A program made the translations under genes and the position numbers. Source: Cucumis sativus (taxonomy: Eukaryota; Streptophyta; Magnoliopsida; Cucurbitales; Cucurbitaceae). Taken from it: a DNA stretch of 64,000 nt. This document shows positions 45,721 through 60,505 of the stretch, in pieces. The notes under the pieces were generated by a model. The model saw nothing but the letters and a program-made list of their open reading frames with translations, was not told the DNA's origin and made no database searches. How positions within the stretch are numbered: the first letter of the stretch is position 1; the number at the start of each line of letters is the position of its first letter. Where the stretch lies: NCBI RefSeq assembly GCF_000004075.3, contig NC_026661.2:20674307-20738306 (forward strand), in the 5' to 3' direction.

Positions 45721-48149
45721 ATTTGAAAGTTCCAAAAATTAATTGAAGGGACAAAGTAGAGAAAAACAAAAAAGGTTTGTGTTCAAATCTATCGCTTTCA
45801 TTTATCCTTGCACAGTTTCTCTCAACTTTAATGCTTTGTTAGACTAACCGCTATGTACTTTTGGGCTTAGCTCTGGTTCTCTTTGGATCTCTAGCTAACT
45901 ATCATGTAATCCTTTCATATTAATAAATCATTTGGAAAGGTATATGGAGGAATATGATCCATGCGTCTGAATGCACTGTATATATGTATGTATATATTAG
46001 ACAAAATTTAAGTATTGCATACATGCATTGAACCTTGAGAAAGGAAAAAAGATGGGGGTTTTAATGTCAGTTTTTGAGTAGTATGTGTCCTGTGTTCCTG
46101 ATATATGGATACTGCATGTAACTCACACTAGCTCTATTTTGTTCATATTCCATATGTTCAAATTTTCAGTTTTCATGATCTTTGTCACTTTCTATATTTG
46201 AACCTAAACTTTCATTTTTTTCCTTCCCAACACTTTGTTACCCAAATTAAAAACTAAAAACCTATTTTTCTTTAAAATAAATAATGATATTATGTGTCTT
46301 CACTGCGTAGTGGAAAAATGAGAGCACACTGAGAGGAATAAGCAAACCAGTGGAGAGGGAAAATCAATAATAATAATGAGGAGGATGCTATGGAGTATCA
46401 ACATGTTCGGATTTGATTTAACTATCTCCAAAATTTTAAAAATAAGTTTAAAAAAATCTATCAATTATAATTTATTGTAACTATATGATATGAACTAATT
46501 TTTTAAAAACTCTCTCTTCTCTTTAAAAACTATTTTTCTAATTTTAGCTAGGATCCTCGTAAGTGTGAGAATATATATTGGTGAAACAATCACTTAGACT
46601 CTCTCTTAACTTCTATCTTTTCATCTTTCAATGAAGACCACCCCAGTTGATGAATTTAATTTGGCTCCACTTAAATTTGAGAATTTAATCTTTTCTCACT
46701 TAAAGAATGAACAAGTTTTACAACTATCTAGAGGAACACCTCAAGATCGATCTACAACAATAAACTTTCAAAATTCTATGGATTAACACACTTGTGATTT
46801 TAAGTACACACAAGTCAAACGACTCAAATATTCTTCAAAGTAATCAACCCTCAAATTGGAAGGAAAAAAAAAACCACAAGTTGTATGAGAGAAAATCTTC
46901 AAGGGAAGAATAAATCATCTCTCTCTACAATGGAAAAAGAACAACATGCCAAGAAATTTGCAAAATCTAATAGAGAGAATAAGAAAAGAAAATTTTTTCT
47001 TGAATATACTGCATTACATGTTAGAAAACATCAAGCAAATATGTACTACACATATATATCAACATATAAGAAGCCGATCTCAAGGAAAAATCAGCACGAC
47101 GTGGAACATATGTGTTTGAAGTGATTATGAAGATGGGAAAAAAAATTAACTAAGTCATAAACACAAACTTAAAACTTTTAAAATGGTAGGAACCAAATTG
47201 AATACGTTGGATCAAATAATAATTATAAACCCCAACAAAAAAAAAAATGTGAGGTTGATTGATTCTTGTACAAAAGAAAATTTTTATTTATTTATTTATT
47301 TTCCTTTTACACTTTTATTCGATGGAATCAAAGTGAATAAAACTTTTCAAAAATAAGTTTTATTATTTTTATTATTTCAACATGATTGAAAATAACATAC
47401 TTGTTTTTCAATTTGGGTTATTATTCCTCTTGTGTTAATGATGCCATGAGGGGCCTTTTAGAAGGGAAAAATTAGAAACGTTGTGATTTGTACTATAAAG
47501 TTTACAATATTTTGTTTATAGTAAACAACTAATACTTATAGAATGAAAATGTAGATCATGTTTCTTTTTTCTAGCAAGTAAAATGAACATTAAATAAGAA
47601 TTACAACACACAGGAGGAGAAGATGAAGATCAAAACATGTAACAAATAATGTTGTATAAGTATATATATAATTGGAAGAGAGAATGTATAAATCATGAAA
47701 TAAATTAAAAGGAGTAGTTTTGGTGGGAGAGAAGAATTGTTACGTTTTATTTTCATTTATGGTATTGAATTTCCATCAATATGGCTACATTTTTATTAAT
47801 ATTATTCAATATAAAATTTGATTTTGCTATCACTATTTTGTAATTATTTTGTATAGTAAACAATTAATAAAGATAGAATAAAAATAATTCTAACCAAATC
47901 AAGATATTTTCCTGTCTAATTCATGAGGTTGTTTGTAACGAATAAACAAAATATTAAATGAGAGTTACAACACATACAACAAAATATGAAGAAAGCATGT
48001 AAGGAAGAACGTGTGTGTAACTGGAAGAAAGAGTGTATTTGTGTTAACTTTTGATTTTCCATTTTTATAATTTTTCAAAAAATACCTTTCCAAATCAACA
48101 TTTTTTGAAGGATATATATTTCTATTGAAAACCTCAATGAATTAAGCTC
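45721..48149. other. Distal non-coding DNA upstream of GA3ox-D, no gene seen
   Basis: AT-rich. The frame at 46885-47124 (about 79 codons) has no recognisable domain and a composition like its surroundings. No match to 23151-27000 was obvious. Confidence 0.5.
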
Positions 48150-48310
48150 ACACGTAAGGAAGGGCATGAAACTAAAAGCAAGTTGGAAAAAGAGAAGTGT
48201 TTTTGAGTTTTGGTTTGGCTTTAAACTTTGGCTACGGTGGATGCATAGAGATATTCTTTGGGCACACTTCCACTTGTCTTCTTCTTCTAAAATATCACCA
48301 ATAAATGGTG
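48150..48310. promoter_or_regulatory. Duplicated distal element, truncated copy upstream of GA3ox-D
   Basis: It retains AAGCAAGTTGG, the GGCTTTAAACTTTGGCTACGG tract in shorter form, CATAGAGATATTCTTTGGGC and CTTGTCTTCTTCTTCTAAAA, matching the end of 27001-27490. The part with the RY palindrome is missing. Confidence 0.5.
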
Positions 48311-49133
48311 AGAAACAAACGTTAGTTGTTCTATTTAAAAAAGATAAATAAAAATCAGAAGTTCTAATTTTATTATTCTTTAAAGAAATCTAATTCTTGG
48401 GAGCAATCCATTCAGATCCAACAACACAACCCTTGGGAGTAAAAGATGTCTCCAAGGGTCAAGAACTATATAGAGATAGACCTAAAATCTAATCTAAAAT
48501 TTTAAGATTTATTAGATATTTTTTTTTAAGATCAGTAAGCTAATGCAACATTCAATTTTGAAAGGCTTTCAGAAACTTGTACCTAAACCTAAAATTTTTA
48601 GATTAAGAAATGTATACTATTGGAATATCAATAGGTCACTTTATAAAAAAAATATTCTTTCAAGTGTTTGCATTCATCGTTCTTTTACAAGTATTAACAT
48701 ACAGTCTTTCTTATATATGTATCAACATATTGTCGAGATAAATTTGACTCAACTGTAATTGGCATTACCTTCATCTCCATAAAACCAATGTTTGATTTCT
48801 CGTCCCATAGCTATTGGACTACTTATTGAAAATGAGAAAATTTTGAAAAACAAAATTAGCATGCAACAGAAATATATATACATATATATAGGTATGAGGT
48901 GTGCATGCGTGTGTGTGTGGGCATGTCAAGATGAAACAACTGGAAATATATACATAGAGAGAGAGAGAGAGAAAATGTAGGCATTTCATGTTCACTATTG
49001 TGTGGAACTTTCAAAGGCATGTTAAGATGGCAACACGTTTGCATGTCAAAGGGAGGGAGACTCCAGCACTTCAGTTTGTTGCCCCCATCCTAAATCACAA
49101 TCTAAATCTTAGCATTAAGAATGCTCAGAAAAT

Positions 49134-49178
<45 letters not shown>

Positions 49179-49540
49179 TCTCTCAAGAAAAGAACTAGCA
49201 GGGAGTTTTTAGAAGAGAAAAAGCTTGATACTGTATGTGCATATATTATTGATTCTTTATTCTTTAATTCAAGATGTAGAGGGGGAAATTCAAACCTCAT
49301 ACCAAAGCTAGCTGAACTATGTTCAAATATTAATGATTTATAGACATGTATAATAGGTAAGTGATGCATTCTTATGAAATTAACCACACCATCTAACTAA
49401 ATAATAATTATTATCTAAGACTAAAAGTGGGTAGGCATACCTCAATTAATTAATTGAGCTGACATGTATTCCATTCTTTTTTCTCTTTGAGGTTAGAGGT
49501 TCCAATAGTGGGGAGGGCTACAAAAGAAAAGAAAAGGGAG
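48311..49540. other. Intergenic region, no gene seen, with a 33-base poly(A) tract
   Basis: AT-rich sequence with a GA microsatellite (48957-48972) and T8A33 at 49133-49173. The long A tract could be the tail of a retroposed sequence, but nothing recognisable precedes it. Confidence 0.5.
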
Positions 49541-50162
49541 GTCTAAAAAATGTGTATTCAAATATTATCATTTGTTGACGCAGGCATTAGCATTACCTAC
49601 AAATATTGATATAAAATGAAAGAGAAATGATAAAGCATAAATGTAAACGATACTATAGAAGAGAGAAGCTTACCAATGTTTTGCACAATTGAAGCCGAAG
49701 CACACTTCTATGGGGAGATGCAGTACAATGACAATCTTCTCCAAAATAGCCTGTAAGAACAAGTCGAAGCATAATAAATGATTGATCAAACACAAAATGG
49801 CCATCCATAACAAGACAGTCAAACCAAAACCTTAAGAGAGCCCCGACTAATGTAAACGTTGAACATGTTTTAATTATTTTGGTTATGATTAATCGTATTT
49901 AATTGAGATGTCCAAAAAAATAATAATAACACTGAGCACACAGCAGTTCCTGCAAATCAAATCAGCAGAGCTTTAAAATAGAATCAAACTTACCAAACCA
50001 ACCAAAGGAAGTGAACGATAAAAGCAAAAGCTGTAGACCCGGCCAGAAAAAGGATTTCAATTGCTACCTTGTTATGAGTTTGAAGAGTTCAGAATTCCGC
50101 TTCGCAAGAAAGAATTGAAAAGAAATGGGGATGAGGAGGCAGAGACTGAAGCCTTCTTCCAT
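49540..50162 (-). other. Possible spliced transcript of unknown function
   Basis: Several good splice sites appear on the minus strand. An exon would end at 49994 (donor GTAAGT). An internal exon at 49750-49674 has acceptor TTCTTACAG and donor GTAAGC. A further exon would begin at 49596 after ATTTGTAG. Base composition is less AT-rich here. An ATG at 50162 opens only about 32 codons (MEEGFSLCLLIP...) before a stop, and another frame over the first exon reads EILFLAGSTAFAFIVHF, a hydrophobic segment without an ATG. I could not assemble a recognisable protein. It may be a non-coding transcript, a small hypothetical gene or a pseudogene. It lies 0.55 kb downstream of the katanin stop codon and could also be part of an alternative 3' end. 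Confidence 0.3.
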
Positions 50163-50716
50163 GATGTTTCCTGCTAAATGACTACAAAGAGCAATTGAAC
50201 TATTTAAAAATGAGCCCTACCCATTTTCATACTAATTTTTCTGTCAATGACAAGGATTGGTGATGTGACGAAAAATGAAAATCTCTAGTACAAAACTCAT
50301 TTAAAATTACATTTTTTATCCAAAAAAAAAAAGAGAGAGAGAGAAGAAGAAGAAGAAAAAAAATTGAATTAAGCATAAACCAGCAAACACAAAAATCAAA
50401 TTCGAGGCTGGTTTCCAAAAAGTCTACAAAATTAATTTCATATCACGAGTAACCAATGAGGTAAAAGATAAAGAAAACAATACATTTCCTTGGTGCAGAA
50501 TTGAATGGATCGAAACTTCAATTTCTTCGTAAATGATAAAGTTACATGGAATCAGTGGTTAAAGGAAGCAAAAGTTTACAAGATGTATAGAAGGCTGCAG
50601 ATATTAATCACACCGTGACAACACAATGATTGTCATAAAAACAAAATTAATAAACAAATCACTTGGCAGAAGGGAAAGTGATGAATTCGTTGCTGATCTT
50701 CGTAATAGTGTGTAAT

Positions 50717-54255
<3,539 letters not shown>

Positions 54256-55606
54256 TCTCGCACAATCAGACACAATCTCACTCACTAACTGGCAATTCTT
54301 AACGAAAAGAGTTCAACTCATGTAAATGTAGAAGAAAGAAAGCTCCAGAGTTCGTCTCTCTCTCTGTAGAAGTCGATGAGAAGCGAACAATGACAGAGAT
54401 GTATGAGCTTTCAGAGTCCAAGGAATGAGAAATCGGGGAAGAAGATATAAAATTACTGAAATAACCTTGGGCTTCCTTTGGGAGAGAAAGGTCCATTATT
54501 CGCTTTTGCCTTTTGGGAAAGGTTTGTTAGAACCGTTACAAACCGTAGAGCCGCGCAATGAATTTCGAAGTTTAAAGTTGGGCCAAAACGGGCTCGCTTT
54601 AATTTGAAGTTTAAAAGTTGGGCCAACATGGGCCCACTTTCATTAATTAGCTTTTTCTTTTTTGTAAAAGTAAATTAAATTATTTTTACTTTCATTTCAT
54701 TATGCATTAAATTTTGAAAAATAAACTTTGATGTAGGTTTAAATGGGATAAATATTGCAATTAAACATTCTATAAGTATTTAAACTATTTAAAAAGACAT
54801 CGTAGTTGGTAAGGTCACATGTTGAATATATGATCTTCTTAAATAAAAGAAAAAAAATACTTCTACTATTAAAAGGAATTGACTATTACTAAATCATTAC
54901 TTGTTATTGTGACCTTATGAGAAAATAGATGGTCATAGCGTGAAGTAGAAAAAAGAAAAAGTAGTGAGCGTTTATTTCGATTTTCTTCGCAATACATCTA
55001 ACCTTACTTTTTACTTTCCAATTTTTCTTAAAACAAATGCTTTCTTTTTCGTTTCTTGGAATGACTTTTCTAATGAGATCTCGTTTTCAATGTTCGACTT
55101 TCTTAAAATCTACTATATTATATTTCTTTAAATTGTTTGAAAGAGTGACAAGGAAGTAGGTGGCAATGACAAGAGTGAGGGTTAAAAGTCTTCATGAATC
55201 ATTAAAGCCTTGATTTCTAAACTAAGATTTCAAGGTATAGTGAAGAGTTAACCTTTCAAATCTTCAAACTCATCCAAAAGACTGTACTGAAATGTTGCAA
55301 CTCTTTCCTATAACTTAAAAACTTAAACTTGGAAGTAAACGTGGATGCTTCAGACTTTTAACTTTGGCTCTTGACCTTTGCCACTCGTTTTATATATTTT
55401 TATAAAAACTTCTCAATTTTATAATATTAAAAAAAATAAAAAGTCCATTTTCAATGTATTACTGAAGTAACAAAGAAAAGCAATGGAAAGAAAACAAATT
55501 TATATAAACAAGAGTCATGAAAATGTGATTAATGTTTTGTGTCACATTTTCAATAAATATTATTACCCGATTCTAACTTCTTTCTTTGTGGGGAAGACTA
55601 AAAGGT
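54256..55606. other. Katanin 5' region and spacer to the aminotransferase gene
   Basis: The first 200 bases should hold the katanin 5' UTR (CT-rich on the sense strand near 54350-54370). A 65-codon minus-strand frame at 54496-54299 ends 43 bases before the katanin ATG and could be an upstream ORF if transcription starts far enough away. From about 54620 to 55600 only AT-rich spacer is seen. Confidence 0.5.
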
Positions 55607-55612
55607 TTTATT
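55607..55612 (-). promoter_or_regulatory. Candidate polyadenylation signal of the aminotransferase gene
   Basis: AATAAA on the minus strand, 36 bases beyond the stop codon at 55648. Confidence 0.4.
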
Positions 55613-55647
55613 CAAATCACAGCAAGTTGAATCTCCCATCAACTCTT

Positions 55648-58600
55648 TCATGAATCTTCACACTGTACCATTCCAGCACTGCACAACTCTTCCAAACCTT
55701 TCCTCAACCTCTCTGCAGCAGCTCGGCAATCGTCTTCCACAAGTCCTCCGAATGAGATCCGGATATTGCCTGGTGACCCACACGCAGATCCAGGGATCAC
55801 AACTATCCCGTGTCGACGAGCGAGCCAAAGAACAACTTGATGATCATCAGCGAACTCGTCTGGGAGCTTGGCCCACAGATATATGGCACCCTCCCCTCCT
55901 TTTACAGCATCTAGTCCAAGAGGTGAGAGTGCTTGTAGAATGATATCTCTACACTTCACCAGGTCTTTTACTTGCTCAGTGACCCACTCTGGGCCTAGCT
56001 TCAGTGAGTTGAGAGCAAGATGCTGTGACAATATAGCAGCACAAATGGGAATGTTGTCTTGAACTTTTAGAAGTTGGTCTCCAAAGCCTTTAACTTCTGT
56101 AGGGTATGCTATCTGCTTGCATATTTCAATCGTCAGTTACGACAACACGTAAATAACGACAAACAGATACAAGAGAGAGAGACATAACTTACATATCCAA
56201 TTCTCCATCCCATCATTCCATAGGCTTTTGAAAAGGAGAATATATTGACAATATGATTCCCTTCCACACAACAGTGTTTTAAGCCATCAAACATGAAGTA
56301 CCTGCAACAACAAATTTCAACAACTCAAAAACTTATTGTTTTCCTTTGTCCTCCAATCCAAAACAAGTTTTAAAACCAACAATTTTCTGACAGAATTTAT
56401 TTTAAATCTATTTATAAATCTGAATTGCCTTGTGGGTCAAGGTTCACACACACAAAATGTCTTATCATGAAATTGTAAGGAACTGCAAACTTTAATAAAC
56501 TTACTCATAGGTATTATCCACAACAAGCCAAGATCCAGCCTGCTCGCAAATATTTGCTAATCTCTATGCAAGTCCATAAAAAAGTAGCAAAAAGTTGATT
56601 CAGGTAACAAATAAATGAGAAAAAAAAAGGAAAGGAAAATTTAAGGCATGTGAAAACATATTGACAGCAGGAGTAACAGGGAGACAAGAGTCGGAAACCT
56701 TAAGAAGAGGTTGCGGAATATAGGTACCAGATGGATTCCCAGGATTAACAACAGTAACGAGTTTAGGGGTCGGTTTGACTTCAGACAGTGTTTTCTCTAA
56801 CCAGTCTGAAAATTGTAAAATGATAACAAGCTATGAGTCAAACTGCTGATAAATCGCCACAAAAGTATGCTTTAGAATATGATTATGTTAAAAGCGACAC
56901 AAAGTAATGTCCTCGACAATAATAGATGATTCGTATGTAGAATCAAAACTAGTACATGGGCACATTTCACCAATAATTAGCAATTCATAGAACGGTGTAA
57001 ATTCAAGTGAAGTGTTCCCCTCTATAGTTAATGACAACTTAAATATGTGATAGAAGATTATCAATTAACAGTAATGAGTGAATGATAAATATATTTATTT
57101 GTGTAAGCACATAAGACAGTTTTATTTGTGCAGAATTCTGATCAGGCAAGGACTATGGTCTTAATTCTCACATTCCAAATAGAAGAATGTTCTTTCTTCT
57201 AGAATTAGTTCTGAGCTATTTATAACTATACACATAACACTACATCAGCTAAAGACACTTTCTATAGAACTTTCATTTGCACAGAGCATCTAAAAAAGAA
57301 TTAAAACTAACATCTACCAAGTCTACAGCTGAACTAAAGATCTCTTTTGTAATAATACTATAGATGTTTTAAACTTTTGCTGAAGCATATATGCAGAAGC
57401 TTGACTTTCTAGTTCCAGTCCTAAATTATACATCATAATAAGACCAGAAGTTGCTAGTAGTTTTTTCATCATTATATCCACATGTTTTTCTAAAATAATA
57501 AGAGCAATGAAAGAACAAAAGCAAGGATCATAATGGACGAGCTAAAGACATAATGCTTAAGGATTGAATAAAGTAACATGGCTATGTAAAATCAACCTGT
57601 AATACTAACCTGGATCAGGATGAAGTGTTTTTGGGTCACCGGGACCAACCAATATATTAGTGACACCAGTCATTTGAAAAGACATGTAGGCATTGAAGTA
57701 ATACGGAGCAAACATAACCACGGAATCCCCAGCATCACACAATGTAAGAACAAGGTTAACGAATGCCTGCAGTAAAATCAGCACTACATTTTACCATAAG
57801 AAGAAAATCAACATAAGGAAGTGTTCCAAAACGAAAGCTGATAATATATGCAAGCAGATACTGCATTTGTGTTCGTTAACCGAGTTTTTCCTTTGTACTT
57901 CTAAGCCAATGAATGGTAGGATATTTAATAGATAAGTAATCTGCAACTTAAGCTGCCGATTCTTGCCAGTTTTGATTCATTATTATAAACAATTCCAATG
58001 ATTTACACTGTCTGACCTGATTTGCACCGGCTGTAACCATCACAGAGGACTTGTACAGTTTATTTTCCTCATTCAACTGCAAAACAAAAAAACAATGATT
58101 TAGTAATTCCATGACTGTCTGGCTCCATAATATAAACAAGAACACAATTTCAGAGAGAGAACAATCCTGTCATGTTAAAGAATGAGAATTCAATATCTTA
58201 CTTGTGCACCCTTCAAGAGGGTCTTTTGTACATCCTCGGATATCTCATTTATTCAATGAAATTGTTTCTTATCCAAAAAAATAAAGGAACAAGAAAGATC
58301 GATGTGAAATATAGACAAGAATCAATCATTTCAAGATTTCAGAAACCAAGCAAAATGATAAGTTGAGCAGAGCAATACAAAGAAAAATGACTTCGGGTAG
58401 CAAACTCGCAGATACAGGATATGATGCAGTCAAATAGAGAGCTATAAAAGACAAGGAGAATTTCAGTTATGTCATGCATTTCAGTTAACTGGGGAACCTA
58501 GACCCTATAACCTTGAACATATTACGAATGAGAGATGTGAAATTAATATCACTGTATGTTGTACTGGGGAACTGAAACGGACCAGGAGTCTACAATGGTG

Positions 58601-60505
58601 ATCATTTTTACATAGCAAAAGAAATTTGAACCCTCTTCTGTATATTCCCTCTATAATATCACAAGGAAGTTAAGTATGTGACATTCATACATATCATGAG
58701 AACCATTGAAAATTTAAATAGATTGGAAGTAAATTTCTGCAAAGAGCTCAACAAAATATTCATCAAAAAGCAATTAACTGTTGTCAACTTTGTAAAAGTA
58801 GAAAGACTAATTAAAGAGACTAAATGACTTCGAGTGACCCAATAAACTGTTAAGTACTGGATTGTTGATTAATATATTCAGCATTCAGCACTTAATTCTC
58901 CTTCACTGGTACAATCTTCTTTGTATCCAATAAAAAATTTGCATCACCTCTTTTAGCATTAACATCAACTTTATTTTTTTTTTGATAAAAAGCATTAACA
59001 TCAACTTCCAATGATGCACTCTGGGAAGATACCAACTACCAAAACCTTGAAATGATTCATCAACATTAACTAGAGCAGAGTCCAAATGCATATTCTCCCC
59101 CTGTAGAGAGAGTACAAAAATAAAGATAAAAATGTATATACCTTTCTTGTCAGCGCCTCTCTCAGCTCAGGTATACCTTCATCAGCCCCATAGCGACTGA
59201 TTGAAGGCTCCCAAACAAGCTCTGCAGCCTTCTTCAATGCCTGTTGTGGAGGTTGCCAATAGACCACTCCCTGCAGCATGTTATAATAATGAGGAACTTT
59301 AAGTACCAGATAAACTCATAAAAGCAGCTAGAACTTGAAGATTGCACCTGTAAGAACCGTTAATTTGGGTTCAAAGACCATAACAGTGTAATAGTTCAGT
59401 TCAAAGCTTTTTATTCCAGCTTGATGGATAACTAAACTAAAGTCTTGTTTGGTAAACATTTGGTTTTTAAAAATTAAGCCTATAAGTATTCCGTCCACCT
59501 CTAGCTATCAACACTTCGTTATCTACCTTTTACAAATATTGTAAAAAACAAGGACAAGTTTTGAAAATTAAAAAGAAAAAAAAAAAGAGTAGTTCTTATG
59601 TTTTTCTTTTATGAATTTTATTAAGAATTCAACTCTTTTATGTAGGAAACATGAAAACCACTGTAGAGAAACATAATTTTCAAAAACTAAAAAACGAAAG
59701 AAAAAACACAAACAGGGGACTCAACTATTGCTCAAAAGCAGAAGAAACATGAGACAAAAGGAAAAAACGGAGAAATGCAGAGATTATTTATTTAATATAG
59801 AAGAAAAAGGAAACCTGTATCCGTTTCTACGAGAATAAAGTTTCCAGAAACCATTTTTAATGACCTTACCAAAAACACATTTTCGTTAAAGTTCACCCCT
59901 GTATCAAAATCTGCATCCAAAAACTTTCCAACCCCAATAAATAAAAAGAAGATTCTCCTTGTACAACACAAAAAAATAAATAAATAAATAAATAAAAATA
60001 CATTATACATGGCCACTAGCACCATGGCAGCATTGAAAGACCAAAACACATCCTTTTAACTCGTTTTAAGAAACTCCCTCATTATCATAACTCATAACAA
60101 ATAAAAAAAAAAAACAAAAAACAAAACCATGTAACAACTCTAACCTGAGCAAGTGACAAAACATTTTTACTTCCCCGGACTATTTCTTGAATCTGCAAAA
60201 GATTTCACCATCAATTATTCAATAAGAATCCATAACTCTAACCAAAAAGTAATAACGCATGCACATTAGACGAATCAACACCCGTGAAAAATGTCAATCC
60301 AAGCAGAATGACGCTACTAGTTATCATCCCAACTATCAATGGTTCGATTCCACAAACAATTGTTGAGCAAAAGAACATAGACACCAAAAGAGAAGTGGGA
60401 TTGAAACAACAATCTGATTATAGAAAGACAAGGCTCGAATACCTTAACCATGATAGGCATCTCGGTTTCCAATGCCCTTCTTGCAAGTCTTCCATAGGAA
60501 CCCAT
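55648..60505 (-). CDS. ISS1: Aromatic aminotransferase, ISS1/VAS1 type (PLP-dependent, fold type I)
   Basis: Nine exons are assembled: 60505-60443, 60192-60145, 59270-59142, 58076-58017, 57766-57610, 56805-56699, 56563-56505, 56301-56193 and 56112-55648. They encode about 398 residues, matching Arabidopsis ISS1/VAS1. Class I/II aminotransferase signatures are in order: VVYWQPP, SRYGADEGIPELR, TAGANQ, NPGNPSG (173-179), VVDNTYE with D204 and Y207, the PLP-binding lysine K233 in FSFSKAYGMMGWR, and the substrate-carboxylate arginine R362 in NIRISFGG. In Arabidopsis the enzyme transfers the amino group from methionine to indole-3-pyruvate, lowering both auxin and ethylene precursors; it lacks an obvious targeting peptide and is thought cytosolic. 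All introns are GT-AG with matching phases. The second intron contains a MITE-like repeat at 59447-59713. Confidence 0.95.
58957..59008. repeat. Short direct repeat in aminotransferase intron 3
   Basis: AGCATTAACATCAACTT occurs twice, separated by a T-rich insert TTATTTTTTTTTTGATAAAA. This pattern suggests a small insertion with a target duplication, or slippage repair. Confidence 0.6.
59447..59713. mobile_element. MITE-like dispersed repeat in aminotransferase intron 2
   Basis: The left end reads GTTTGGTAAACATTTGGTTT followed by TTAAAAATTAAG. The right end is its imperfect inverted complement: on the minus strand it begins GTTTGTG, then TTTTTTAGTTTTTGAAAATT. The body contains GTTTTTGAAAATTAAGCC-type phrases that I associate with abundant non-autonomous repeats of cucurbit genomes. 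No coding capacity. A clear target-site duplication was not found. Confidence 0.5.

Noticed and set aside
46885-47124. 79-codon plus-strand frame MRENLQGKNKSS...
   Set aside because: Lysine- and asparagine-rich as expected from AT-rich DNA, with no motif, no splice context and no duplicate.
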